Positions 23,559 to 33,226 of a DNA stretch of 64,000 nucleotides are shown piece by piece. The notes beneath the pieces were generated by a model. That model had not been told where the DNA came from. It ran no database searches and saw only the letters and a list, made by a program, of their open reading frames with translations. A program made the translations under genes and the position numbers. The first letter of the stretch is position 1, and every line of letters starts with the position of its first letter. This DNA comes from Subsaximicrobium wynnwilliamsii (lineage in GTDB: Bacteria; Bacteroidota; Bacteroidia; Flavobacteriales; Flavobacteriaceae): contig NZ_VORM01000001.1 of assembly GCF_007997225.1 (NCBI RefSeq), positions 248,001 to 312,000 of the forward strand, given 5' to 3'.

Positions 23559-24887
23559 ATGGCAAACCTCACACAAAGTTTTAATAATTTTTTCAAAAAA
23601 GATTCCGCCCCGGGCATACTGTTAATTGTGGCTACAATAGCTGCCTTGATAGTGGCAAATACGCCTTTAAAGCATTTTTACACCGAGTTGATGCACATCA
23701 AGTTTTCCATGGGCTTTGATGAGATCTATCTTTCAAAATCCTTGCACCATTGGGTAAATGACTTTTTGATGGCGCTCTTTTTTTTACTGGTAGGACTGGA
23801 AATCAAAAGCGAACTGAAATTTGGAGGCTTACGCACTTTTAAATCGGCCATATTTCCTGTGGTTGCAGCCATAAGCGGCGCCTTGTTTCCTGCACTTATA
23901 TTTATTGCCTTCAATCAGGGCACCGACTACATTAAGGGTTGGGCAATCCCAATGGCAACCGACATAGCCTTCGTTATTGGCATCATTGCCATGCTCGGTT
24001 CTAGAATGCCTTCATGGGCAAAGGTGTTTATTACCACAATTGCCGTTGTTGACGATTTGATTGCTGTATTGGTCATTGCTTTTTTCTATACCGATGACAT
24101 TCGTTGGCAAGCGCTAGGGATAGCAGGTATTTGTACTTTAGTGCTGCTTTTTTTAAACTATAAAAACGTCAATAGGTTGACGCCATATCTCGCGGTTGGC
24201 TTTATATTATGGTGGGCGGTATTGGCTTCGGGGATCCATGCAACAATCGCGGGGGTAATTTTAGCGATGACCGTACCTTTACGTCGCGAATGGAGGTTAG
24301 GCAGGATTAAGGCGTTTGCCCGTAAGGGATTCAAGCTTTTTAAAAGAGCCAAGGATAGCACGCTCGCCATGACAACTCCAGAAGTGCACCGCTATCTTGA
24401 AAACACCCAGCGTGAGATGGAATCGCCACTCAAGAGATTGGAGCGAAAACTGCACGCTCCGGTGTATTTCTTTATCATGCCGGTATTCGCATTTGTGAAT
24501 GCGGGCATCGTATTCAATTCTGAAATTTTAAATGAGGCCTTTCACTTGCCAATAACCTGGGGAACTATTTTGGGGCTTTCCGTAGGGAAACCCTTCGGCG
24601 TTTTATTGGCCATTTGGATCCTTTTGAAGTTCTTCTATAAAAACATGCCGCAAACGCCCGAAATATGGAAACTACTCATGGGAATTTCGTTGCTCTGCGG
24701 TATTGGTTTTACCATGTCATTATTCATAGTCAACCTTTCTTTTATGGATGAAGTGGTGCGTGAAGAAGCGAAAATAGGCATTCTTTTGGCCTCATTATTG
24801 AATGGCGTTTTGGGGTATTGGGTGCTACACGATGCCACCAAAAAACCGGAAGCGATCACTGCCGATAAAATAAATATAACCCGCTAA
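23559..24887 (+). CDS. nhaA: NhaA family Na+/H+ antiporter
   Basis: 442 aa. It exchanges internal Na+ for external H+, important for salt and pH balance in a marine-type organism. About eleven to twelve helices are visible. The transport acids are present in MATDIAFVIGI (equivalent to E. coli Asp133) and AVVDDLIAVLVIAFFYT (Asp163-Asp164). A hydrophilic insert of about 60 residues (FARKGFKLFKRAKD...LERKLH) replaces the usual short loop before the C-terminal helices, as in many Bacteroidota NhaA. The gene stands alone on the plus strand between minus-strand genes. Confidence 0.95.
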   Translation: MANLTQSFNNFFKKDSAPGILLIVATIAALIVANTPLKHFYTELMHIKFSMGFDEIYLSKSLHHWVNDFLMALFFLLVGLEIKSELKFGGLRTFKSAIFPVVAAISGALFPALIFIAFNQGTDYIKGWAIPMATDIAFVIGIIAMLGSRMPSWAKVFITTIAVVDDLIAVLVIAFFYTDDIRWQALGIAGICTLVLLFLNYKNVNRLTPYLAVGFILWWAVLASGIHATIAGVILAMTVPLRREWRLGRIKAFARKGFKLFKRAKDSTLAMTTPEVHRYLENTQREMESPLKRLERKLHAPVYFFIMPVFAFVNAGIVFNSEILNEAFHLPITWGTILGLSVGKPFGVLLAIWILLKFFYKNMPQTPEIWKLLMGISLLCGIGFTMSLFIVNLSFMDEVVREEAKIGILLASLLNGVLGYWVLHDATKKPEAITADKINITR

Positions 24888-25030
24888 AATTGCGTCTAAA
24901 TCCTAAGACAAGAATCGAGCTTTGCAATTCTGTGTGGGTTGATTATTGCTAATGATTTGGCATAAAACAGCTGCAAATTTTCTTTTGGCGCATGCAGTGA
25001 GGCCGTTGAAGTTTCTCAAAAATTGAGGAT

Positions 25031-25813
25031 CTAAAGTTGCTGCAACTCTGGAGAAAAATAGGTGGAACGGCCTCCCAATTTTATCTTTTCTATTTTACCA
25101 CCCGTATGGAAGCAGGTAGCGCCTTCTTTTCTAAAGTGTATTAAAAAATGCTTCGGAAAATCACTGTAGTGCGCATCATGTGCTATCGCTACTTCTATGA
25201 CATTTTTCATCGCATCAAACACCTGTTCAATTGCTTTTACGGTCATGTCCTGTACTTTTTTCTTAGGGTGGATTTTGGCTTGGTAGAGAATGTCATCAGC
25301 CATCCAATTGCCCACACCGGCAGCAACACTTTGATCCATGATTACTTTTTTGATATGGGTCTTCCTGCTACTCAGGGAAGCCTTGAAATCTTCCAGACTT
25401 AAATCTCTCGCATCATCGCTTAGCTTGTGTTCAGATTTGTAGTCTTCGATGGAATCTATCAGATTCCACCAGCCAAATTTTCGCTTATTTTCAAAAGCAA
25501 AGTGAAAACCGTTTTCAAAAGTCAGTACAATATGTCCGAATTTTGGTCGGTCTTCTTCATCTTTATAGTAATTGGGACGACCGGTCATCCCGAAATGGAT
25601 CACGAGTATTTTGTCGCCAGTGGTTTTTAGAAACAGGTATTTGCCAATGCGCAGGGTTTCAGTAAGCTCTTGTTTGAGAAGGTGCTGCTCAAAATCGGCC
25701 TTGGGTTTTTTAAGTAATCTGGCATCACGACATTCAAAGCCCATGATTTTTTTATGTAGCGAGGTACTGTCAATATAAACCTTATAACCCTGTACTTCTG
25801 GTAGTTCTGGCAT
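25031..25813 (-). CDS. Fpg/Nei family DNA glycosylase with degenerate zinc finger
   Basis: 260 aa, a base-excision repair enzyme family that removes oxidised bases and cuts by beta-elimination. The N-terminus MPELPEV supplies the catalytic Pro and Glu after Met removal. The Lys of the RIGKYLFL strand is in place, and the helix-two-turn-helix reads VAAGVGNWMADDILY. The C-terminal finger normally has four Cys, but here it reads EGATCFHTGGKIE then GGRSTYFSPELQQL. Only one Cys remains, so zinc is probably not bound and the finger is of the zincless type. It may be a Nei-like variant. It stands alone. Confidence 0.88.
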   Translation of the reverse strand: MPELPEVQGYKVYIDSTSLHKKIMGFECRDARLLKKPKADFEQHLLKQELTETLRIGKYLFLKTTGDKILVIHFGMTGRPNYYKDEEDRPKFGHIVLTFENGFHFAFENKRKFGWWNLIDSIEDYKSEHKLSDDARDLSLEDFKASLSSRKTHIKKVIMDQSVAAGVGNWMADDILYQAKIHPKKKVQDMTVKAIEQVFDAMKNVIEVAIAHDAHYSDFPKHFLIHFRKEGATCFHTGGKIEKIKLGGRSTYFSPELQQL

Positions 25814-25912
25814 AGTTATTTTTTGATTTTAGTAATTATAATGCATGTTTCAAAACTGATTTTGGGGTCCGTTTTGATGCTGAAAAACAAAACAGTGCCA
25901 CATTAGCGTGTG

Positions 25913-27025
25913 TTAATCCCTCAGCATTGCGACAGTAGCCACCGTTCTAAATCCTGTGTGATCTGATCCCGAATCAAAAGCAGTGCCCATTCGTGCTGAA
26001 ATCCTAAAACTGGCGCAGTACGAGGCATGGCATAAAAACGAACCACCTTTAATGATGTGTTCAGGTTGGTAGGGATTATCTGGGTTAAAGCCCGCCTTGG
26101 CGCCTTTGGGGTTGATCAATGTTGTGTTGGTGTCAAGACTTTGATAGTAATTGACATTGAAAAGATCTGAGGTCAACTCCCAAACATTGCCCATCATGTC
26201 ATAGATCCCGATGCTGTTGGGCGGATAGGATTTGGCCGGGGCTATGAATTCAAACCCGTCGAGGCTTTCATTTTTCACAGGAAAACTGCCTTGCCAAGTG
26301 TTTGCGTTTTCGTTGAGTTTTTGGGCATCATCTCCCCAAGTGAAAATGGCATCACGCGCAGTGCCTTGGGCGGCAGCTTCCCATTCGGCCTCGGTTGGTA
26401 GGCGCCGGTTCGCCCATTCGCAATAGGCTAAGGCATCTTCGTAGGCAATGTGTACCACAGGGAAGTTGTCCTTGCCCTTGATGTGACTATTTGGGCCGGC
26501 AGGGTGTTTCCAGTCGGCACCGATTTTCCAAGTCCACCATTGGGCATAATTGTCCATATTGACCACCGCACTGACGGCTTTATTGAAAATCAAGCTACCA
26601 GGTTGCAACAGGGAATCGGCTGGTTTAGGCGTGCCCTGTGGGAGGTTTTTTTTCATGTCCTCCCAATCGATGGAACGTTCGGCAATCGTGATATAACTGG
26701 TGGCATCAACAAAGGCTTTATAGTTGGCATTAGTCACCTCTGTAATGTCTATAAAAAAGCCATCTACGGTAACTTGATGCGCCGGTTTTTCACGGGACAT
26801 TGCAAAAGCATCATTGGCTTTGGCACCTTGGGTAAAGGTTTTGCCCGCAACCCAAACCATGCCTTGAGGGGTTGAGACGTTTTTTGGCTGTTCTTTTAGG
26901 ATTTTATGCGGCACTCTGGCTGCGGCAGTTTTCGAGGCTTGTGCTGCAACGGCAGGTTTCGGCTGTTCCTTGCAGCAAAAAAACACGATGGCAAAAACAA
27001 TGATGAAAGTAATTTTGAAGTTCAT
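25913..27025 (-). CDS. Lipoprotein of the formylglycine-generating enzyme (SUMF1) family
   Basis: 370 aa. A lipoprotein signal ends at FFCCKE. The FGE-sulfatase domain spans about 50-365. It opens with MVWVAGKTFTQG and FFIDITEVTNANYKAFVDA, and ends with GGSFLCHASYCASFRISARM then DHTGFR. The two Cys in CHASYC are the copper-binding catalytic pair of true formylglycine-generating enzymes. No sulfatase is in this window, so its target must lie elsewhere or be non-sulfatase. Many Bacteroidota carry related gliding/T9SS proteins lacking the Cys pair; their presence argues for enzyme activity. Confidence 0.82.
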   Translation of the reverse strand: MNFKITFIIVFAIVFFCCKEQPKPAVAAQASKTAAARVPHKILKEQPKNVSTPQGMVWVAGKTFTQGAKANDAFAMSREKPAHQVTVDGFFIDITEVTNANYKAFVDATSYITIAERSIDWEDMKKNLPQGTPKPADSLLQPGSLIFNKAVSAVVNMDNYAQWWTWKIGADWKHPAGPNSHIKGKDNFPVVHIAYEDALAYCEWANRRLPTEAEWEAAAQGTARDAIFTWGDDAQKLNENANTWQGSFPVKNESLDGFEFIAPAKSYPPNSIGIYDMMGNVWELTSDLFNVNYYQSLDTNTTLINPKGAKAGFNPDNPYQPEHIIKGGSFLCHASYCASFRISARMGTAFDSGSDHTGFRTVATVAMLRD

Positions 27026-27196
27026 GTGACTTGAATTTATTCCGAAGCAATATCCCGTAGAGGAATAGACTTTTGGATATCAAAGATAGAAAATGGCTCT
27101 AAAAGGAAGGCTATCATAATCATTTTAAGCGCTACGGAAGCCAATCTAAATTATTTAGGCTTAGCACACTTGGATTTAGCCATTGTTTGAGCGCAT

Positions 27197-27230
27197 AAAA
27201 AAAGACCTCCCGAATACTGCGGAAGGCCTT
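27197..27230 (-). terminator. Rho-independent terminator of the susC-to-amylase transcript
   Basis: Minus strand: AGGCCTTCCG, loop CAGTATT, CGGGAGGTCT, then seven T. All ten stem positions pair (three G-U). It lies about 125 bases after the amylase stop at 27354, fitting the end of the five-gene glucan operon. Confidence 0.8.
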
Positions 27231-27353
27231 TTGGGCTAAATTAAATCCCTGCAGAGGGTTTTATTCCCCGAGGCTTGTCTCGTAATACGAGGTATATCTT
27301 TCATTTCAAACGTCCTGGGCTTGCCCCGAGGATATTGATTGAAAGAAATAGAA

Positions 27354-30197
27354 TTACAGTTTAATCAATTTTGAAGTCAAAGTGGCACCGGTATTGGTTT
27401 CAATTTTAACCAGATAAATGCTTTGGGTCAAATCTGAAATATCAAAACGCTCTGAAGCAGAAAAATCGCCTTTGAATGATTTGATCAGTTTCCCTGTGAG
27501 GTCATAAATATCCAAATTGTTGATGGCCTTATTCGTTTGAAACGAGCTGTTGGCTGGGTTTGGATAGATACTGAAATTATTTTCTGCAGCAATGGAAGCG
27601 CTACTCAAAGTGGAGGCTTGATTGCCAAAAATCCTGAATTGACCTGCGGGAATGGTAATTGTTGCTGCGCTATGGGTGGTGTCTCCAGTTTCGTCCATAA
27701 GATCATACCAAGTGCCACTAGTTGGGAAATTGGTATTTAGGGTTTGTGATACCACATCAAAGTTGGCCAAAACAATTACGTTTCTCAATGCCGTTGTTGG
27801 GAGTGAGGTGTCAAACACATCGATTCTTGGCGTCAAAGTGCCGGTGGTCATGGCGTAATCGCCTTCAAAAACAGGCTCGTTGATCTTAAGCGCATTGAGT
27901 CTTGCCCAGTCGTTGTAAATCTTGTTTCGGTTGGCGTCTGCCAACCAATTTTCTGTCCATTGAGGTTGTGGTTTCGTGTCGAGTTTACACCCATCATCGT
28001 TTATACTTCCATCATTACAGGTAAAGATGGAGTTGTCCATACCCAAATCTGCAAAGTGCCAAAGCATTTTTGGACCGGGTACGGTAATTGTCATGGCGCC
28101 AATAGCAGACATTCGTGATAAGGCAGTGTTCAAATCTTGAACATTATGCGAGCCATTTGAGTCATTACCAAAGGTGACGGCGCGGTACATTAAACGTTCC
28201 TCATCGTGGCTTTCTGGATATCCTATAACCCTTGGGCCATTAAACTGCGAACGGGATTTATGGCCGATAGCATTAATGTTATTGTTGGTGTTGAAGCCCA
28301 TTAACAATTGACTGTAGGGATCGGTCATTTTGCCCCACATCATGATGCCCTTGCCTTCGTCCAGTCGGTAATTTGCCCATTCCTTTTCTTCGTTCTGCGA
28401 TCCAAGATGTTCAAAAATAACATAATGGTCTTCATCGAGCGACCATGAATAGTCGGCATATTCTCTCAAAATATCTATGCGATCTTGTTGATAACCATTG
28501 GTGCATCCTTCATCGCTTCCGGTACAATTTTGGGTAAATCCTTTGGTCAAATCCCAACGAAACCCATCAATCTTAAAATCTTCTACCCAATGCTTTACAA
28601 CGCGTTTGGTGTATTCTTGTGTCAATGGGCTCTGGTGGTTAAAATCTGAACCAACATTATAACTGTGTCTGGCAGTCTCATTGAAGTATGGGTTTTCGCT
28701 ACTTGGATTTCCAAAGCCATCGCCTTCAGGGTCGTTTACCCATAGACGAACCAACGGGTTTCTTCCAAAGGCATGGTTTAAGGCCACATCCAGAATAACC
28801 GCAATGCCATTTTGGTGGCATAAATCTATCAATTCCTTAAATTTATCTTCAGTGCCATAAAACTTATCGAGTGCCATGTGAAATGAGGTATTGTAGCCCC
28901 AACTTTCATTGCCCTCATATTCCATAACTGGCATGAGTTGAATGGCGTTGATGTTCAAATTCTTGAAATAATCGATGCGATCAATAAGGTCTTGGTAATT
29001 TCTATCGGCATCAAAATCCCTTACCAAAACTTCATAAACAATCAAGTCTTCTTCTTTTGGGGCATTAAAATCATCTACTTGCCAGTTGTAAGGTGTTTGT
29101 CCTGTTTGTAAAACGGTTACCTCAAAATTTTGACCCGCAGGATAGGTGGGAATATTAGGATATGTATTAGAAGGGATAAAAGGATCATCGAAAGGCGATA
29201 ACACCAATGTTGAAAAGGGATCTGCAACTTTTACCAAAGTTTTTGAATTTGCTATTGGTGTCGCATCGTAAGCCCAGTATTGATATGTTTCTATTTGCCC
29301 TGGAGTTAAGCCATTGATTTGTAACCAATATTTTCCAGTATTTGGGTCGCGCTTCATAACATCTGAATTAGTTGGCGTGTAGTTGTTGAAACTTCCTGCG
29401 ATATGAACAAAGTCTTTTCCAGGTGCAGTCAATACGAGCGTTGCCGTTGTTTGGTCTGAGCCATAATTGATACCGTCCTGCAAACTGGAAGGGAGGGCTT
29501 GTGCAACAACCTCTGGTGTGACTAAAACTTCAAAGGAAGTTTCTCCTGTTTCTGTAGATCCCGGAGGAGTTCCCACAAATCTAACAGTACCACTCTCGGT
29601 GATATTGGAAAGTGTAGTATTACAAGCAGGGAAACCACAAGAACCAGTAGCTACGGATACATCATTATAAAAAACCTCAAAGGTACCTTGGACTGTCGTA
29701 GTCCCTTGAAAATTGATACTGGCACTAATCGGAATATTTGCTCCGGAATTTACCAGCACCAAATTTGAGGATGGATTATTGATATTCACTTGTACACGGC
29801 CCACAGCTTTGATGATATCGTCGGTTTGACTGGTGCCATCCTGTGACTTTACCAAAAAGGCGATTCTTGAGATGTTGGTGTTGTTGTAAAACGTTGTTGG
29901 GGTTAAGGTGTAGCTATACGTACCATCCATATTACTGGTGAACTTAGCAGTCTCTGGAGAGTTGCCAAAATCTGTACCTGTTGCGGTTGGGTTATTGATT
30001 GGGTTTCCGTTTTCATCAAAATGCCAGGCCCAAAGATAAAGGTCAGAGACGCCCCAAGCGGTCTGAGGGTTGAAATCTGAGACAATGATTTCGATTTCCT
30101 CGGTTTCATCAAAAAACGCGGGATCGGTTGTAATGGTTTGAGCACCTAGAGGAAATAAGCACCCAGCAAAACACAGTAGTTGTAATAGTTTTTTCAT
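27354..30197 (-). CDS. Secreted GH13 alpha-amylase with T9SS sorting domain
   Basis: 947 aa, cuts alpha-1,4-glucans outside the cell. There is a signal peptide (1-19). Starch-binding/early-set modules lie at about 20-370, with AGSFNNYTP as part of a CBM48-like fold. The GH13 barrel follows: VILDVALNHAFG, GFRWDLTKG (nucleophile Asp), VIFEHLG (acid Glu) and ESHDEER. After an antiparallel domain, the C-terminus (about 865-947) is a type A T9SS sorting domain starting FSIYPNPANSSF and ending KLIKL. It should be secreted through the type IX system and anchored or released, unlike the lipoprotein amylases of the plus arm. It is the last gene of the susC operon. Confidence 0.93.
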   Translation of the reverse strand: MKKLLQLLCFAGCLFPLGAQTITTDPAFFDETEEIEIIVSDFNPQTAWGVSDLYLWAWHFDENGNPINNPTATGTDFGNSPETAKFTSNMDGTYSYTLTPTTFYNNTNISRIAFLVKSQDGTSQTDDIIKAVGRVQVNINNPSSNLVLVNSGANIPISASINFQGTTTVQGTFEVFYNDVSVATGSCGFPACNTTLSNITESGTVRFVGTPPGSTETGETSFEVLVTPEVVAQALPSSLQDGINYGSDQTTATLVLTAPGKDFVHIAGSFNNYTPTNSDVMKRDPNTGKYWLQINGLTPGQIETYQYWAYDATPIANSKTLVKVADPFSTLVLSPFDDPFIPSNTYPNIPTYPAGQNFEVTVLQTGQTPYNWQVDDFNAPKEEDLIVYEVLVRDFDADRNYQDLIDRIDYFKNLNINAIQLMPVMEYEGNESWGYNTSFHMALDKFYGTEDKFKELIDLCHQNGIAVILDVALNHAFGRNPLVRLWVNDPEGDGFGNPSSENPYFNETARHSYNVGSDFNHQSPLTQEYTKRVVKHWVEDFKIDGFRWDLTKGFTQNCTGSDEGCTNGYQQDRIDILREYADYSWSLDEDHYVIFEHLGSQNEEKEWANYRLDEGKGIMMWGKMTDPYSQLLMGFNTNNNINAIGHKSRSQFNGPRVIGYPESHDEERLMYRAVTFGNDSNGSHNVQDLNTALSRMSAIGAMTITVPGPKMLWHFADLGMDNSIFTCNDGSINDDGCKLDTKPQPQWTENWLADANRNKIYNDWARLNALKINEPVFEGDYAMTTGTLTPRIDVFDTSLPTTALRNVIVLANFDVVSQTLNTNFPTSGTWYDLMDETGDTTHSAATITIPAGQFRIFGNQASTLSSASIAAENNFSIYPNPANSSFQTNKAINNLDIYDLTGKLIKSFKGDFSASERFDISDLTQSIYLVKIETNTGATLTSKLIKL

Positions 30198-30268
30198 TGT
30201 AAATAATTTTTTTTGTAAAAAAGGCTGTGTTGTTTTATGACACAGCCTTCAATTAGTTATAGAATTGT

Positions 30269-32068
30269 TTACTCTACCGTGATGGTAAGGCCTACAGTAT
30301 CAACAGTAATGGTGTAAGTACCTGGTGTGCCATCAAAGAAAAAATTTAAATCGTTATCCATGGCATTCAATAAAACAGAATCAATGGTATAGCCCAACCC
30401 TTCATAGGTGGTGTAGTTGATTCCAGAATCCCAAGCACTGTTTACGGTAAAGAACCTAAAGGCATCGTTAGTTAAGGCCACATCTCCTGAATAAATGCCA
30501 GCTCCAGTACATGGCAGCATAACGGGTGTATCCCAAGACCAGCCAGCATCAACAGCACCAGCTCCTACTATCCATAATTGTTCAAATTCGCAAGTTAATT
30601 GCTCAGGATCTAAAGTTATGGTTTTGTTAATGTCATCAACAGTAAGGAGGTAAGTACCAGGGGTTCCATCAAAGAAGAAGTTGCTATCACCATCCATAGC
30701 ATCGATTAAATCGGGGTCAATGGTGTAACCATTTCCTTGGTAACCTGGATAATTAGTGCCTGAGCCCCAGTTGGTGTTTTCTGAGAAAAACCGAAAGGCG
30801 TCATTGCTTAATGTAACGTTTCCTGAATAGGTACCATTACCAGTACATGGCAAGGCTACTGGGTTATCCCAGGACCATCCTGCATCTGTACCAGCTCCAA
30901 CCAACCATAATTGATCAAAATTACAATTTGGCCCCACTACTGGAGGGGATAATGTAATGGTTTTGGCCTCGGTATCTATTTGGATGAAGTATTCTCCTGG
31001 CGTGCCAGTGAACTGAAAATTGCTGTCGCCATCCATAGCGTTCACAAGATTAGAATCAATTGTGTAACCCACTGAAGTGTAATACGGATAATTTAAACCG
31101 CTACCCCAGTTCGTTGCCTCGGTAAAAAATCTAAAGGCATCATTGATCAAATTGATATTACCGGAGTAAACTGTGCCTTGTAGTGGAAGTTCAATGGGAT
31201 TATCCCAAGACCATCCAGCATCAACGGCACCAGCACCAACCACATAAAGTATAGGTGCTAGTTCAACGCTATATGGTGTAACTGTGATATTCACTGGTTC
31301 AGAAAAGCGCTCCATATTGCCGCCTTCCATCATGATTGATGCTTTAATTCTAAAATCAAGGTCTCCAGCTTCTTCAGCGGCGAGACCAGCATTGAGAACC
31401 ACTTCATTAAATGCTTCGTGAGTGTATTCTAATGTTGTCTCAGCCCCGGCGTTTTCAGCTACTATAGTTTCAAAATTTGTACCACCTGCTGCAAATTGCA
31501 CTTCGTAGTTTACCGCTACAGAACTGTTTTCGCCAAAGTCTGGATCATCCCAAGACATGGATATGGCTGTATCAGTTGGTGTTGTTTCAAGTAAAACCAA
31601 ATTGAAACTACCATCTGGAGAAGTAACAACAGGTGCTGCTTCGGAATAAGAAGACACGCTGAAACTTACGCTATTTGAAACCAGTGATCCTGAAGTCACG
31701 CGCAAGAAAACTGTAAAAGGCTCAAAGGCATCTGCACCAGCTCCAAGAACGGTGCTGTTAAACTCAGCAACTGTCATGGTAAAACTATCTGAGGGAGATG
31801 AACCTATTACCATTGGGCTTTCAAAATCATTATCTGAAGAGAGTTCAACCATGTAACCCCCGGATCCTGCAGTCAATTCATCCTCCCAAACTATCGTAAG
31901 TGCAGGATTGTCTGGCAAATTATAATTTAAGTTAATATTGGAAGCACCTGGACTTAAAAGTTTAAACTGTGCTTCAGGCTTCGTTAAAATGACATTATCA
32001 TCTGTTTCACAGGCCATGAACACAAAGAACAAACTAAGGATCAGAGCACTAAATTTTGTAATTTTCAT
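30269..32068 (-). CDS. SusE/SusF-type surface glucan-binding lipoprotein with three tandem binding modules
   Basis: 599 aa lipoprotein (signal ending FMACET). The N-terminal SusE domain (about 25-140) and a second Ig-like domain precede three homologous modules at about 278-380, 385-485 and 490-599. Each contains GAG..AGWSWD, YSG, DAFRFF and YTID, ending in TPGTY-type strands. These modules match the starch-binding repeats of SusE/SusF and should hold glucan at the cell surface. The near-identity of the repeats suggests duplication. Substrate is inferred from the locus. It is fourth in the susC operon. Confidence 0.85.
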   Translation of the reverse strand: MKITKFSALILSLFFVFMACETDDNVILTKPEAQFKLLSPGASNINLNYNLPDNPALTIVWEDELTAGSGGYMVELSSDNDFESPMVIGSSPSDSFTMTVAEFNSTVLGAGADAFEPFTVFLRVTSGSLVSNSVSFSVSSYSEAAPVVTSPDGSFNLVLLETTPTDTAISMSWDDPDFGENSSVAVNYEVQFAAGGTNFETIVAENAGAETTLEYTHEAFNEVVLNAGLAAEEAGDLDFRIKASIMMEGGNMERFSEPVNITVTPYSVELAPILYVVGAGAVDAGWSWDNPIELPLQGTVYSGNINLINDAFRFFTEATNWGSGLNYPYYTSVGYTIDSNLVNAMDGDSNFQFTGTPGEYFIQIDTEAKTITLSPPVVGPNCNFDQLWLVGAGTDAGWSWDNPVALPCTGNGTYSGNVTLSNDAFRFFSENTNWGSGTNYPGYQGNGYTIDPDLIDAMDGDSNFFFDGTPGTYLLTVDDINKTITLDPEQLTCEFEQLWIVGAGAVDAGWSWDTPVMLPCTGAGIYSGDVALTNDAFRFFTVNSAWDSGINYTTYEGLGYTIDSVLLNAMDNDLNFFFDGTPGTYTITVDTVGLTITVE

Positions 32069-32079
32069 AGTTTTAATTT

Positions 32080-33213
32080 TTATAAGTTTAGCGGGATCAT
32101 AATATAATCACCAGTGAGGTCGTTGAACCAGATTTCGTAGTTGGCTTGAACTAAAACAGGAATGCTTGAACCGCCCTCTGTAGCCACTCCAGAAAAGGCT
32201 GAACTTCCTCCCCAGGCAGCACCAGTATTTGTTACGATCTGAAGATCTCCTGATTGCAGCGCTACGTTATTGATGTACCAAAGATGAGGGTCAAAAGCAG
32301 TTTGTTGCATAGCAGTATCATCTGATAAAGCAGAGCCTTGCACAGTTACATCTGTAAAATCTACAGCACCTGTGGCATCGTAAGAATCGATGGTGTATGT
32401 CAATTCATCAAAATCAATTGTAAACGTGAAATATCCGTCTGAAGGAACACCAAAGCGTCCTGGGTCACTTGACTGCGTACCAGGGTTACCGGCTACTTCT
32501 CCCGTTCCAGAAACGTTATCTGATCCTTCGCTAGCTGCGTTACCCCATTGCGGCTGCCACATGCCTCTAGTTTCTAAAATCTTGAAGCGACCGTCATCAA
32601 ATCCTCCGCCGCCTTTTGTGAAGAAGCCGGTATAGGTGTAAAAATCACTGTCATTAGGATCTCTAAATAAAGGCGGGTTGTTGTTGTTATTGTTCCAATC
32701 TGCCAACGTGCCATTTCCTACTAGATAAAAGTCAGAGAAATCATAGTTGAAATAAGGGGTCGCATTAAAGCTAATGATGTTAGAAACAGATTGCAATTCT
32801 GCTTGAACCCCTATTGACGATATTACCCTAGCATAAACTGGATTCATCAACAGCGGCGGAAGACCTGCAGCACTCACTCTTCCGTTAAGATCACTCATTG
32901 TAAGTGATGCCGAACTAACACCAACCGAACTGGCAACTTGCACAGGGTTGGTAAAACTTTGATCAGATGAAAATTCTAAGGCGTAATTTTCTACTACGGC
33001 CTGCGAGTAATCCGCATTGCTCCAGTTGAAGGTAACAGCTGGATTACTAGGATTTGATCCATCAATTGCAATTTCTGAGATTGGTAACTCCTCTAAAACA
33101 ATCGGCGTTGATTCAGAAGCAACAAACTCGGAAGCGTCGTCCTCACAAGATGTTGTGAGGAAAATCATTGAAATTACAAATGGCAAAAACTTGATATATG
33201 TTCTTATTTTCAT
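32080..33213 (-). CDS. SusE-type outer-membrane glucan-binding lipoprotein
   Basis: 377 aa, lipoprotein signal ending LTTSCED. The SusE N-terminal domain lies at about 25-150 (PAVTFNWSNADYSQAVVENYALEFSSD, in pieces). A following domain with FYLVGNGTLADWNN and GMWQPQWGN is a CBM-like module similar to those in the next gene but present once. The C-terminal part ends in GDYIMIPLNL. Together with the three-module neighbour it supplies surface glucan binding for the SusCD complex. It is tightly spaced (11 bases) before the next gene and 13 bases after susD. Confidence 0.82.
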   Translation of the reverse strand: MKIRTYIKFLPFVISMIFLTTSCEDDASEFVASESTPIVLEELPISEIAIDGSNPSNPAVTFNWSNADYSQAVVENYALEFSSDQSFTNPVQVASSVGVSSASLTMSDLNGRVSAAGLPPLLMNPVYARVISSIGVQAELQSVSNIISFNATPYFNYDFSDFYLVGNGTLADWNNNNNNPPLFRDPNDSDFYTYTGFFTKGGGGFDDGRFKILETRGMWQPQWGNAASEGSDNVSGTGEVAGNPGTQSSDPGRFGVPSDGYFTFTIDFDELTYTIDSYDATGAVDFTDVTVQGSALSDDTAMQQTAFDPHLWYINNVALQSGDLQIVTNTGAAWGGSSAFSGVATEGGSSIPVLVQANYEIWFNDLTGDYIMIPLNL

Positions 33214-33226
33214 GATTTAAATGCTT

